Assembly: GCA_003952965.2 (NCBI GenBank)
Contig: CM025856.1
Coordinates: 30,833,110 to 30,897,109 of the forward strand
DNA length: 64,000 bases
Direction: 5' to 3'
DNA from: Morella rubra
Lineage: Eukaryota; Streptophyta; Magnoliopsida; Fagales; Myricaceae
The number at the start of each line of letters is the position of its first letter. The first letter of the stretch is position 1. The notes under the pieces were generated by a model, which was not told the origin of the DNA, did no database searches, and was given only the letters and a program-made list of their open reading frames with translations. This document shows, piece after piece, positions 46,343 through 58,460 of this stretch. Position numbers and translations under genes: made by a program.

Positions 46343-47127
46343 AGACAATGGCAAAATCAGGAATGAATTTGAAGGGGGAGGAAACTCGTATGACCAAAAC
46401 AAATTTTTACTTCCTAATGCAAAAAAGTGTCTTAGAGTTAAAATTCGAAAATTAAGGACTAAAAACATTAAAAATATATTATATTGAAATACACGTACCG
46501 TATTATTTGCTAAGACGTCTAAAATGTGGCAATTGATCCTACGGGTTGCATCTTCTGAAAACGTTGCAAAATAGCTTCGTTCTCAACAAATGAGGTCTTT
46601 TCGAACTTTCGTTTCAAAAGTAGCAGCCACGTTAGGAGTATTAGTCGACTCTACTGATTTTTTTATCAAAAAAATTATCTATTATCTAAATAAAACAAAA
46701 AAAATTCATCAATATAATTTTACAAGTCACAACCTAAGGTCTTAATCACAATTTCACAACCTAGTCCTAACACAATCACAACCCAATTATGTAGTATCAC
46801 AAACACAAAATTTAATAGAAATATCAACCAAAATTCACAACATCATAATATTGAATTGACAAAATTCATAGCATCATAATAAAGGCATCTTTTTTCTTTT
46901 TCGTTGGAAGATCCCTCTAAGTTGGCAACAAATTCAATATAAATCCGGAGTGATTCAAGTTTCAACAACAAACTAATTATTCCTAAGAATAGTAGTTTGA
47001 TAATTAAAAGGATGAACGTTTAATTTTGAACTAACAATTTTAAACTGACAGTTTAATAATTCAATATAAAAGGGGGGCCGCCTGGGCTAAAAGGGGGCGA
47101 AATAGTTAAAAATAAAAAAAAAAAAAT
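46343..47127. mobile_element. About 785-bp insertion in the ASR-5 flank, possibly hAT-related
   Basis: Absent from the ASR-4 flank, where tacacgtgcagaagtg runs directly into ctcttgggctaac. The left end (aatggcaaaatcaggaatg, then gaagggggagg) and the right end (aaaggggggccgcctgggct) look like a worn form of the CAGTGGCGGA...-type termini of hAT elements elsewhere in the window. The interior is AT-rich and non-coding. Boundaries are approximate. Confidence 0.45.
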
Positions 47128-47290
47128 CAACAAAACTCTTGGGCTAACTTGACGATTTTTTATTTTTGTTTTTGCCTTTCTCTGAGTAACAAATTGGTTT
47201 AGGTAGTATTTATCAATCGGAATTGGGAATTTTCCAAGCACCGGTGCGTTTGGAATCTCAAACTATCTGATAAGTACACCTATTCTTTTA

Positions 47291-47604
47291 TATATATATA
47301 TAAGGATAAAACCAGATCAAACACCACCAGAGTCAGAATTAACAATAAAACTAGGAACAGCAGAAGCAGCTAAAAAACCAAAACGGCAAGAAACGTCAGC
47401 CCACTTTGCTAGCTAGCCGGTGAGCACACAGACTCTGAGAACGGGGAATCCACTCAAGAGAATGAGCATCCTGCGAAGAAAAATAGCCCCGGAGAGCAGA
47501 CATCCAAGCCTCTGTTTGGCAGCCAACGTTATACGGGACAGAGGCTGCAAACAAATACGGGACAGAGGCTGGAAAGAGAACATCTGAATAGCAATTCGGT
47601 GTAC
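47291..47604 (-). mobile_element. LINE fragment with RNase H-like part
   Basis: About 310 bp missing from the ASR-4/EC1-a block, where gtacacctatt is followed at once by aggtgtaccc. On - it reads EAWMSALRGYFSSQDAHSLE and SQSLCAHRLASKVG, similar to the end of a plant LINE RVT_3 domain. The left side is TA-rich instead of a clean A-tail. Confidence 0.6.
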
Positions 47605-48205
47605 CTGTACGTATTGCTATGATATTGGACGGCCCCGTCCCAAAGTTTTTGATTGGCCTGTGCTCGCTACGCCAAGTTTTCTCGGTGGTGATCCCAACCA
47701 CCATAAATTAAGGTCCCAAAGGCCATGACATTAAGGCCACAAGGACGACCGACGAGTTTGGAAATTATTAAGAGGTAACTGTCGAGTCTGAAGCCCGCCC
47801 AGTTCATATGGGCTACTGTCGCTAGCTACTTTCTAAAATATAGTCCAATATGGTGTTGCGAGGACATTACAATTAGCTGCCATCGAGGAACAAAAAAAAT
47901 ATGGGATAGAGGAACAACAAAGCAGCATCAAACAAAAAAAACACCAAGAAACTCATCAAGAAACAGCACCAAACAAAAAAAGCACCAAGAAACTCGTGAT
48001 TTTTATTGATTATTTGCCTACAAGCGTACGTGGTAAATGAAACTTAACGACTCCAACCAAAAACCTTCCAAACCCAATATCTTAGCTTGCCCGGTGGCCC
48101 CAGCAAACTAAAAAACCAAAGACAAAACTTCTAAGAAAGTAACAATAGCCATTCTCATTATTTTGAATTTTAACCATCAAGTAGTACTTGACCAAGTACT
48201 TGTAA
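47605..48205. other. Spacer, EC1-c 3' flank
   Basis: A direct copy of about 31131-31761, with a short internal duplication of an aagaaac..cacc phrase at 47938-47995. No gene. Confidence 0.5.
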
Positions 48206-48625
48206 TCAAGGGACCGAGTTGTCCGACTGAATACTTTTATTGGGCTCAAGCGTTAGTGGCGATGGTGGTGGGGGAGCAGAATGGGTAGCCTCATGATCAC
48301 AGTAGCCTTGAAGTATATCACCCTCTTCTGTGGCAAACCCTAGCGAACCAAACATCTCGGGCCAGCATTCGTGTCCGATGACTCTGATGGCTTGGCAACA
48401 GCCGGGGCCTAAATAAGTCTCTCCGTTGAGGAAAAAAAGGATAACCTCTCCGCTGCATGCATGGAGCTGAAGCAAAGAGTCCCAGCAGTTTGCTGACTCG
48501 CCATCCAATTTTAGACGAGCCTCGAGGCCTTGAGTGGGCTCCAATGGGCGAGACAAGGCCATGAACACCATACTCTAACCTAGAGCAACAGTGAGAAAGA
48601 AGAAAAGCTTAAAAGTATAAGCCAT
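48206..48625 (-). pseudogene. EC1: Egg-cell-secreted protein EC1, copy c, with internal stop
   Basis: The start MAYTFK and signal peptide are kept. The Trp codon TGG after LTVALG is TAG here (48575-48577), so translation would stop after 16 residues. Beyond the stop the frame is open and the whole six-Cys domain with FFLNGETYLG is preserved. One G is missing from the G-run near 48270, so the last residues differ from copy a and the frame runs on to a longer Pro/Ser tail. An ATG two codons after the stop could restart translation, but without the signal peptide the product would not be secreted. It is either a young pseudogene or a sequencing error; the same TAG in copy b argues for a real shared change. 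Confidence 0.85.
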
Positions 48626-49250
48626 TTTGAGCAGAAGACGGAAGAGATAGCCAGATAGGTGAAGGACTTGTTCAAGCTCTTGTTCTTTATATAAAGTGAA
48701 GAACACCTGGTATGTTACGTCCGCGGGGAGGTGAAGAGGCTGCTGAGATCGATCAATGAGCAGTCTATTTGGTTTTTTCAGTTTTGATTCTAATTCATTC
48801 AAGAACGTCGTATATTGTGGGAAGCTGGAAAGTACGTATTGTGCGTATTTCATGCGTATATCATGTCCGAATTAAAAGAATCAAACGGTGCGAAAAAAAC
48901 TCTCCATCTAGTATAATTGGTCCATCGCCTTATCAATCTCCGGTAGCTCATGGTAAATTTAAGAGAGCAAGTGGAAGGGACGCAGGAAAACCAGAAAGCA
49001 GAGAGCAATTAAGTTAAAAAGTAACGTAATTCTTAATTAGGATAGTCACTAAAAATTCCTTTTGAGCATCTGTGCCGCCATTCCAATTAATTGCTAACTT
49101 AAGGTACCGTATAATCGGTGAAACTTAAGAGTTAAATCTTAAGAAGTCATGAGGCCTTCGACTTCTAAATCTGCATGCACTCGTCTTCACAAGATGGGCC
49201 TCCATCAGGCAGCCCATAGCGTACTCCTGAAACTTATTAATTAGAGGGTT
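48626..49250 (-). repeat. EC1 upstream unit, copy c
   Basis: Third copy of the EC1 upstream sequence, with the TATA box at 48686-48693 (- strand), 61 bp before the ATG. It is nearly identical to 33319-33940. Confidence 0.85.
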
Positions 49251-50726
49251 AAGTACCATTTCTGATGAGCCAATTGTCTTGTGCTTGCCATTAGCCTTTT
49301 ATCACCTAACGGGCCGACTCAATGGTACATAACTGCTGTGAATCTATCATTCGTTACAAAACCTCTAGCATTCGTTACAAAACCTTAAACTAACGAGAGA
49401 GAAATATTTTATTATTGAAATTATATTCTTCAATACTCTAGGCTGAATTTTCTTTTAATTAAGAGACCTAACATGTGTAATATTTAATTAAAATTAAGAT
49501 GAAATACAGAATCAAGTTTCAAACTCAGAATCTTAACTCTAATATCACCTGAACGTATCATAAATCTCAAAAGTTTAAACTAATAAATATTTGAATTATA
49601 TTTTCTAACCCCTACTGCACTTCCTTTCTCATTTCAATAATAAAGATAAAGTACTACAAAGAGTTCTAATTCCTATTTCAGGAACGAAACTGACGGAAAC
49701 CCCAAACTTATATTAGAGCCAAAATGCTTGTTAACAAACAAAAAGTTATCATTAAATAACATGTATGTTTATCATTTTTTTTATTGCAATAAAACAAATG
49801 ATAGTGGACATGATCAACGGCAACATAGGTCATCGCGGCAATGGCCAATTAGCTGCGACCTGGAGAGAAGGGGCAATGCCCCTCTTGTAAAAGTTCTGAA
49901 TTATGCTCTTTAGACTTTAGAGTCTAGCAATAATGGCCAAGCCGAAGGAGGAGGCGCCATGCATGGGCATTGGGCCACTAAACTCTGAAAGCTCCTTGGT
50001 ATATGTAAACTCTGAAAGCTCCTTGGTATATGTACTTTTGTCTGCAGACTGCACCTGAACGGAGACATGTTTTCAAGCTCGCAGAAGGCATTAATCCACC
50101 TTCATATTTAACGGTTGCGACGAACATGCATGTAAAGCTGCAGATGACCACACCCTTCTTTGGCTCAATTAGCTTAACGACAAATGGGACTTGATCAACT
50201 ACATAAATTTATGCCAATTATGACAGTACTCGTATGACAACTTTACTACTATATATATATCATATTAGTATAGTATTGTTTGACTCAATAAATATATATC
50301 TAAGTTCTGTCCTAAAAATGTCTAATAGGAAAAATGTGTAAGGCACAAGTTGGCTACATATAATAATTGTTAATTGTATCGGGTATATGTCATGCATGAC
50401 GCCGAAAAAAAAAACTCAACTTATACTCATCTTACGTGTAAACGGTACACATTCATCCTATAGAGCTTAAGCCAACGGACAAAATCGTAAAACTTAGGAG
50501 CACAAGAAAAAAAACATGCAAATCTTTACGTACGAAGATGACATATGATCTTGGAAATTGATCAAAATATACTGCTAAAAGACAAACAATATATATTCTG
50601 ATACGGTATGGCTCGAGAATAAAGCAGATAAAATATGGTAGTTATCGTACACTGCCATATTCTTCAAGCTAAAGATGCTGGCCTACAGAAAAAAGATTAG
50701 TAATTTTTATACGACGTAATTTTGGA
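49251..50726. other. Spacer between EC1-c and UGT-1
   Basis: Up to about 50330 it is homologous to 33950-35720. It holds a tandem duplicate of aaactctgaaagctccttgg (49980 and 50007) and the empty site of the LINE at 35271. From about 50330 it is the 3' flank of UGT-1 and recurs at 55.78-56.34 kb. Confidence 0.5.
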
Positions 50727-52158
50727 TCACATTCCATTACTGCAAAGTCGTTCAATCAGTTCTTCCAATTTCTTATGGGAGGACCCGCCTTTTTTCACAG
50801 CCTCCCTTGCCATTCTCCCAATGCTTGTGCCCTCTCACGACCCTTTCTCCCCTTCTCACCTCCCATCAACTCCTTCACTCTATCACAGATCACGTCCCGG
50901 CCAACGGTCGTGATTTTCTCTCCATCAACGTCCCTTTGTGGGACCATTAGGCCAGCTCCCCATCCCATCACTACAAGCTTAGCGTTCAACGCTTGGTCTG
51001 AAATACTGAGCATGGGCCAAGCCAGAAGTGGAACCCCCATCGACAAGCTCTCCAACAGCGAGTTCCACCCACAGTGGCTCAAAAACCCACCCGTTGCGGG
51101 GTGCGCTAGGATGCGCCGCTGGTCCACCCATTCGCATACAAGCAAACCCCTCTCCTTCACCCTCTGATTCCATCCATCCGGCGGAGCCCATGTGTTTGAT
51201 CTTACCACCCAAATGAACGGATGGCCAGCCATCTCAAGCCCGAAAGCAATCTCGTTCAGCTGATCCTCTGACAGGGTGTGCTTGCGTACCGAACGAAATA
51301 TATATCACAGTACCACTGGATCCAACTTGCCTATCAAGCCACTTGATATAGGTGTAGGATGGATCCGCTGACTCCACTTCTTGTCCAAGTTGATCATGAT
51401 ACAAGAAAAACGGCCCCACACAGTATGCTCTGGCGTCGTTACAATAGCAAGATTCAAATGCACCCACATAGTCACCTTCAATCTCCTCAAAGCTGTTAAC
51501 AACAACACCCCAGCTATTGTGATCCGCTTCCTCAATCTCTGAGATGATACGCCCAAACGGGTCAGCCGGATCGGCATCCAGGAGCCCGTCAGGGATGTCA
51601 GCTTTTTGCAACGTGAACGGAATTCTCACTTCTGGAAACTCAACTGGATCCAAATCCGACAAAGGCTTTACGGATGGAGCATAAGAAGCAAGGGATTTAC
51701 AAATAGCCATTGGCAAAACGCCCATTCCATGAGAGACGATGCGAGGGAATCCAAGTGAACGGCAGGAATCGAGTGTCCAACCCAAGAAGAAGTCCGAGAT
51801 CACGCAAATAGGAGGACGCCCATCGGCAATCATGTCCCGGAGAACTCCCTCAAAAGATTGTTTCATTTTCTTGGTGGCTTCTATAAAAGGAACCAACAGA
51901 GCCATTGAAGGAAGGTCGGCAGTGTTCTCGCATCCTTCGGGCAACTCTTCAACTCTTGGGAATGATATCACTGACAAACAGATATTTGGGTGCTTGGAGG
52001 TCTCGAAGAGATGAATGGAGCATTTGCTGGGGTGGTGATGATGACGACCTTCAGGCCATGGCTTGCGAAGGCTTTGGATATGTCAGCAATGGGATGGTGT
52101 GGCCCTGAGCCATATAAGGGAAGATCACTACATGGAGGGGTACTGATGGAGCAGCCAT
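50727..52158 (-). pseudogene. UDP-glycosyltransferase, UGT90A/UGT73-like, copy 1 (frameshifted)
   Basis: A single-exon family-1 glycosyltransferase of about 477 codons. It starts MAAPSVPLHVVIFPYMAQGH, with the N-terminal acceptor-side His. The sugar-donor PSPG box is complete, from [16 protein letters not shown] through SHCGWNSLLE to the WP and final DQ. It ends GSSHKKLEELIERL. Such enzymes glucosylate small molecules in the cytosol; the substrate cannot be told. The reading frame is broken four times by single-base changes (about 52087, 52004, 51274 and 50819). Each is visible by comparison with copy 2, which has the other length at those places. All active-site segments are intact between breaks, so the breaks are recent or are sequencing errors. 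The UGT90A assignment is from memory of the LPSM/VP segment. Confidence 0.85.
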
Positions 52159-52948
52159 GGCTGAAATCTGAGTCAGTGAGACTTGAGCGGTGAGGTGATA
52201 TATATAGGCTTAAAAACTGCTAATTTTCAAACTCAAATTAATTCATGACAGCGCACGTAAACGCAGGCAATTAATATATTAATTGCACCCTCTTGTGACA
52301 TCGCTTCGGTAGTCTCGTTGACTTGACCTACTAGTAAGTAATGTGACAATAATTAAATAAATAGCACAAGGCCGTATTTGTTGAACACTTCTAGCTATAC
52401 ATGGTCCCAAAAATTTGATTTTTGCACTTCCGATCAACACGACAATTAGTTTCATGCGTGCCCACGTAGTGTTGTTGAAAGCGGAGGTTTTTTAATCGAG
52501 ATAGAAGGCGTGAGAAATGGAATTTCACATTTTTCCTTCTGGCCTGAATAATCTGAACCATCATGTGGCGTTGCCCTAAATTACTATTCGAAGAGCCGCA
52601 TGCGGAGTAATGTACTAAAGTCCCCGTCAACTCCTCTTTGTATCAATATATTCTGAATATATTCAATACAATCATAGTAAATCAAGGCTGTTTTTTCAGG
52701 ATTATGATTTATGTAATTTTTTACCTCAATTGGATGGTACAACTTGAATACAGATAGACAGAGTAGCGAGATCTTATACTATTTAATATTGTTCATATAT
52801 GTAAAGCTTTAGACAATAAAAGCTTTACAATAGGATCTTTATCTCTTTTCAAATTGTATATACAGTTTAAAAAAGAAATTGCAAAATATCTTAATCTTTT
52901 TTTTCAAGTTTGTTTGTCTTACTTTATATTTCAATACACTCCTACGCC
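52159..52948. other. UGT-1 upstream region
   Basis: 52160-52645 is duplicated at 59130-59690 (shared: catttttccttctggcct, tgtggcgttgccctaaatta). It is therefore the original promoter side of both UGT copies. No other gene. Confidence 0.5.
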
Positions 52949-53478
52949 TAGGGCTACACAACTAGAAATTCGGTCCGGTTGTGCTTATATGAAAGGACCG
53001 GACCAGTCAGTGGCGGATGCAGGAGCTAACGTGAAGGGAGGTGGGCTCCTAAGATAAATTTAAAAAAAAAAAAAAAATTTACGTCTAAATTTTTTTTTTT
53101 CCCTGTCCAATGGGGCCGCCCCCTGCATCCACCACTGGGACCAGTCTGGTTCAATGCGGTTTGATCTAGACCATTTACCACTTAAGTGGTCCAAACCGGT
53201 TTCATTTTTTTTTTTTTTTTCTATTTTTTTAATTTTTTTAAGTTAATTTCGAAAGGGGAAAGACATGTAAAAAATAGAGTTTTAGTTTAAGTTAAAACTA
53301 AACTTTTTAAATTTATAATTTGTATTAAAAAATATAAAAATATATATATATTTTTAGTTTATATTAATAAATCCGGTCCGAACTGGACCGGATTTTATAA
53401 TCAAGACCAGACCGGACCGTGAATTCAATCTAATTTTATGATCCGGTCTGGTCTGTGGTCTGATTTTGTTCAACTCCA
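52949..53478. mobile_element. hAT-type non-autonomous element (8-bp TSD)
   Basis: 530 bp between direct repeats CCTACGCC (52941-52948 and 53479-53486). The ends TAGGGCTACACAAC and GTTCAACTCCA are imperfect inverted repeats. Inside are many copies of ggtccgg/ccggacc in both orientations. It is non-coding. A second, smaller hAT element is nested in it. Confidence 0.8.
53008..53137. mobile_element. Nested hAT MITE, CAGTGGCGGA family
   Basis: 130 bp with terminal inverted repeats CAGTGGCGGATGCAGG / CCTGCATCCACCACTG. An 8-bp target-site duplication GGACCAGT flanks it (53000-53007 and 53138-53145). The core is A/T runs. The same family is at 58461-58617. Confidence 0.9.
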
Positions 53479-53486
53479 CCTACGCC

Positions 53487-55252
53487 AATGTATAAGGTTG
53501 TTTCTCTCTATATATCTGTTTTCGTTCCTTTTATACTCTCAGTTCTAAAAGTAGAGCGTGTTAGACATACTTGGAGCAGGAGCTAAGAGAATCGAATGGC
53601 ACCAACTTAAAATGTTCCAAAAATTATTTTTTTTCACACCCTCTAAAGATGAATTCTTGATTATATATGTCACTGCAAACCAGGGAACTTCCAGAAAATA
53701 AATAAATAAATCAAAAATGTAAGAAAGAAAAATAATCTAGCGGGTACCCTCGTAATGACTTCTGTAGCCTCTAGCCGACAAAGTTTGCCTAGGAAAAATA
53801 ATTGAAAAATCTTTTGGTGAAAGTAATTGCGCCACTAAGCCATGCATATCCTAGGGGTCAAACCAAAAAAAAAAAACATGGGTTACATAGACGTGACTTG
53901 CTAGCTTACTTGCTGTTGATATTCATGATTTCCTGATCAATGCCAAACCTAAAATCAAAATTATTCGGCCGTGTATCGGGAGACAAGCAGTGGGCCCCCT
54001 GAGATATCCCTCAGAACGTGGCAATTGATTAGACAACCAACACCTACACCTTGATTAATTCTATGGATAAAACCCTGCTCTCTCGGGCACACCAAAGAAA
54101 GCACTGTCCTCCATCAAACATCTCATTAATTCTAGCGATCGACACAAAAACAATAATAATAATAATAATAATAAAGATGTATGTATAGCAATATTAGTTA
54201 ATGATCTAGGCGGGTCTCAGACTTATCGCACATGTGGACTATGGGTCAGTCCCGTGTGCACCATCTAAGGGGATGCTATTATTAAGTACAGGTTTAGATC
54301 AATCGGATCGCTCCTTTGATGGTTTAAGTCTTTTTTTTATATTCTTAGTTAATCTAAATATTAAAAAAAGTACAGTAACTGTTTAAAAAATATGCTACTC
54401 AAGCAAATGTAGAGTCTGGAACCAATAGTCAATGACCTAATTTCAGGGTCACAGTAAAAACAACAATAAAAATCAGGATAGTACTTTTCAAATTGTTTGT
54501 CCGGCCGCCATGTCTTTCTGTTATTGTTTATTGAGCGCACTCTTCTTAAATGACATACTCGATAGTGGCAGAATATGTTTAACCTAAAGTTCCACGTCTA
54601 CCTTGGGGTACACACAAAAAAAAAAAAATTCCAAGTGAAACTGAAAGATATATACCTAAACAATTACATGCGATGTCATGTTGGTTGAATTTAATATTTA
54701 TAATTAACAAAGTATAAATGGTCAATGTCCAGCCCATAGCCACCTACGCCTATAATAGAGGGTTTCCCAAACAACTCAAGTTTCAACGGTACGTACGTAA
54801 TGTCTGATTGACAATAAATGGATCAAAATTGGAAATTACGGAAGAATTAATTGACAGGAAAATCTAGACTCAAAGGATAAAAATGTCTCTCCAGACTAAC
54901 AATATTATCTCAATGAAATCATATGTTTCCAGTACCCAAAAAAACAAAAGTGAATTCAATAAAAACGACAGAAGGGTTCTATCCGCGGTTACATAAATAG
55001 AAGAAGCAAATTGTGATGACTCCTAGTGATTGGGCTGCCGTGCTGTCATTAGAGAGCAATTATTATGCTTGATCTGTCTGAACTCAATGCACGAATATGG
55101 GATAAAGCAGATTTTTCTGGTTATGTTAAAATTAAAATTAAAAAAAATAGCTAAATAAAGAAGCATGAAATCCAGAGCAAATAGAAAGAGGAAAATAATT
55201 TCTGCCAACGACAATACCCACTGGATAAGTACTCGGTGTAGAAGATTTCAAA
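53487..55252. other. Spacer
   Basis: No gene recognised. It contains an (AAT)n microsatellite at 54152-54174. The rest is AT-rich unique-looking sequence with only short frames. Confidence 0.4.
54152..54174. repeat. (AAT)n microsatellite
   Basis: About seven uninterrupted AAT units. Confidence 0.9.
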
Positions 55253-55780
55253 AGGATTTTGTACCTATTTACTCTTTAAGTTTTGACCTCTTTTAATAAA
55301 TGGTACTTCGATTTTTAAATTAATAATAAAGGCTAAGTACTTTGTAATTTTTATCAAACAATTCCTTTTTGTTTAACTTTTCTCTCTAAAGTTAACTATT
55401 CATACTGCAATTTCAATCATAAGTTCACATTGTCACCTAAAATTAAAATGATGTGATTTATCATTTGTTTTAAAATTATTTTACTATTTTTTTAATTTTA
55501 AAAAAATAAAACAAAGTAAATTATTTAAGTTATTTTAACAAAACAAAAAATTAGAAAAAAAAAAGCTTTAAAAAATTATGACTCACATGATTTTAGTTTT
55601 GGGTGACACATGTTTATATTTCTTATTGGAGCTTAACTTGTGAATCATTAACTTGAGAATAAAATTTTAAGAGACTAACTTGACAAAAATTATAAACTTA
55701 GAGAACTCTATAATCAATTTGAAAAAAACGATTTGTTAAAAGAGGTCAAAATCTAAAGACGAAATGAATACTTGATCCTT
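55253..55780. mobile_element. Inverted-repeat MITE
   Basis: The left arm (ttttgacctcttttaataaa) is the inverse of the right arm (gttaaaagaggtcaaaatct), and the whole element folds about a centre near 55500. A further inverted copy of its core lies at about 55800-55975. No clear target-site duplication. Confidence 0.6.
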
Positions 55781-56340
55781 TAAAAAATGGGTATAAGGCA
55801 TAAGTTGACTATATAAATAATGTGCGTCATAATTTTTTAAAGTTTTTTTCCTAATTTTTTGTTTGTTAAAATAACTTAAATAATTTATTTTTTTTATTTT
55901 TAAAAAATTAAAAAAAATTTGGAAAATAAAATTATAAATCACATCATTTTAATTTCAGGTGTATGTCATATACTAAACCAAAAAAATTAACTTATGTTAC
56001 GTGCAAACTGTACACTTTCATCCGATAGAGATTATCCTATAAAGCTTAAAAAAATCAATTAAAAATTATTGTATCAATTTTAATTTGTAGCCACAGATAT
56101 GGAGTGTAATATACAGGTTTCTAAAGACAAAAAAAAAAACAAAAAGGCCATGTAAATCTTTAAGTATGAAAATCTCACATGATCTTGGAAATTGGTCACA
56201 ATCTATATAGTACTGCCAACAGACAAACACTACATATATAATGTTACAATTGCGGCATGCCTCCTGAAGAAAGTGCGATAAAATAAGGTTGTCTTACACA
56301 GCCATCTTCAAGTTGAATATTGCATGTGTAAGAAACTATT
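55781..56340. other. UGT-2 3' flank with inverted MITE core
   Basis: Homologous to 50330-50726, but with an insertion at about 55825-55965 that is the reverse complement of part of the neighbouring MITE. Confidence 0.5.
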
Positions 56341-56580
56341 TTAGATCACGTACATTTTAATGCTTATTACTGCGAGTCGTTCAATCGGTTCCTCCAATTT
56401 TTTATGGGAGGACCCGCCTGTTTTCACAGCCTCCCTTGCCATTCTCCCAAATGCTTGTGCCCTCTCACGAGCCTTTCTCCCATTCTCAACTCCCAGCAAC
56501 TCCTTCACTCTGTCATAGATCACATCCCGGCCAACGGTCATGATTTTCTCTCCATCAACGCCCCTTTGTGGAACCATAAG

Positions 56581-57742
56581 TGTTAGAGACTATTTTAGTT
56601 GGCTATACTTCACATGTAATTTAGTTTATTTCCTGAGATATTAAGGTTTTTGAAGACTTGAAGATTGAGAAGAAGTAAAAACTAAGTTTTTACCCAAATG
56701 TCAAGATTAGATGGAATTCATATGCAAGTCAGACAGAAGCGCAATTTGGGGCACTGCAATAACAGAAGTTGGTTAGTCCGTTTATAACTAAATGGATGAC
56801 GTCAAGAAAGACCCAAAAAAGCCCTGGACCCTCTACTAAAAACCGTTAGTCACCCAAAGCTTAAAACCCCCTGAATTCTATCATGAAAAGTTAGTTTAGA
56901 AAAATCAGAAATACCGTGCTTCTACGTGAAACTTTCTCTTGAATAATTCTGCCCCTGAACCTTCATATGTATGAACTGAGAATAGAGCCTTAAGATAAAA
57001 CCCCTCTCTTTAGGATTCTTAGTTCGATAGATTGATCACCATGGTTATTTCTCCAAAAAAAATTTCAAAGACTTTCAGAGGTTGCTGAGATCTTGAAGGT
57101 TCAAGTGCAGGTTCGTGTGCGTTTGCGGTTGTTGCGAGTTCGCAATGGAAGACGACAAGGTATGAATAGCTAGGTAAAGGTAGTTAGCTTTTTGAATGGA
57201 TGAGAGGCTCTCAGTCCCTGCATTGGAGCAGATCCGAATAGTGTAAGTCAGGTAAGAAAACAAGTGTGTTAGACTAGGATGTTGGGTATTCTTGAGTTTA
57301 TGATCATTCTTGTATTTCGAGTTTAAAAAGCTAGTGAAATCGTTACCTGGCCTACGGGCCCAGAGAGTTTTCCTTTTTTGGAATTTGTTTCCAAGAGAGT
57401 TTCTCTTCGTAACCAAAAGATTTGTATCTTTGTGTGGTGATTAATCTGTTAATTATTGTTCTTGATTAAAGTGTTAATAATCGTGAATTATAAAATGAAT
57501 TTTCAGGTGTTCTTATTTTGAAAGAATCTTGAATATAGCTTTGAACTTAATTGATTTGTTGTCTGCTGTATTATTTGCATTGCTGTAAAACGTGAGTGTA
57601 TTGAACTTACTGATCTGGTTTGTGTAGTTTGTGTAGAAAAACGTATTGTTAAATTGAAAAGATTTAAAGTTAAAACTGCAGAACCTATTCACCCCCTCTA
57701 AATTTAGTTTTTGTCGTATTGAGTCTTAAATAATTTCGTTCA
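56581..57742. mobile_element. Solo LTR in UGT-2 (5-bp TSD)
   Basis: 1,162 bp beginning TGTTAGAGAC and ending ATTTCGTTCA, so TG...CA. It is flanked by ATAAG on both sides (56576-56580 and 57743-57747), and UGT-1 is continuous at this point. It contains cctattcaccccctctaaat close to the right end, a phrase I associate with plant Copia LTRs. No internal gag/pol, PBS or PPT is present, so LTR-LTR recombination is the likely origin. Confidence 0.82.
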
Positions 57743-58460
57743 ATAAGCCCAGCTCCCCACCCCCATTACTGCCAGCTTAGCGTTCAATGCTTGCTCTGAA
57801 AGACCGAGCATGGGCCAAGCCAGAAGTGGAACCCCCATCGACAAGCTCTCCATCAGCGAATTCCACACACAGTGGCTCAAAAACCCACCCGTTGCGGGGT
57901 GCGCGAGGATGCGCTGCTGCTTCACCCATTCATATACGACCAACTCCCTCTCCTTCAACCTCTGACTCCATCCATCCGGGGGAGTCATGTGCTTGATCTT
58001 ACCACCCAAATGAACGGATGGCCAGTCATCTCAAGCCCGAAAGCAATCTCGTTCAACTGATCCTCTGACAGGTGTGTCTGCGTACCGAACAAAATATATA
58101 TCACAGTACCACTGGATCCAACTTGCCTATCAAGCCACTTGATATAGGCGTAGGATGGATCCGCTGACTCCACTTCTTGTCCAAGTTGATCATGATACAA
58201 GAAAAAGGGCCCTGCACAGTATGCTCTGGCGTATTTACAGTAGCAAGATTCTAATGCACCCACATAGTCACCTTCAATCTCCTGAAAGCTGTTAACAACA
58301 ACACCCCAGCCAGCTATTGTGATCCGCTTCCACAATCCCTGAGATGATACGCCCAAACGGGTCAGTCGGATCGGCATCCAGGAGCCCGTCAGGGATGTCA
58401 GCTTTTTGCAACGTGAACGGAATTCTCACTTCTGCAGGGAGCTCAACTGGATCCAAATCC

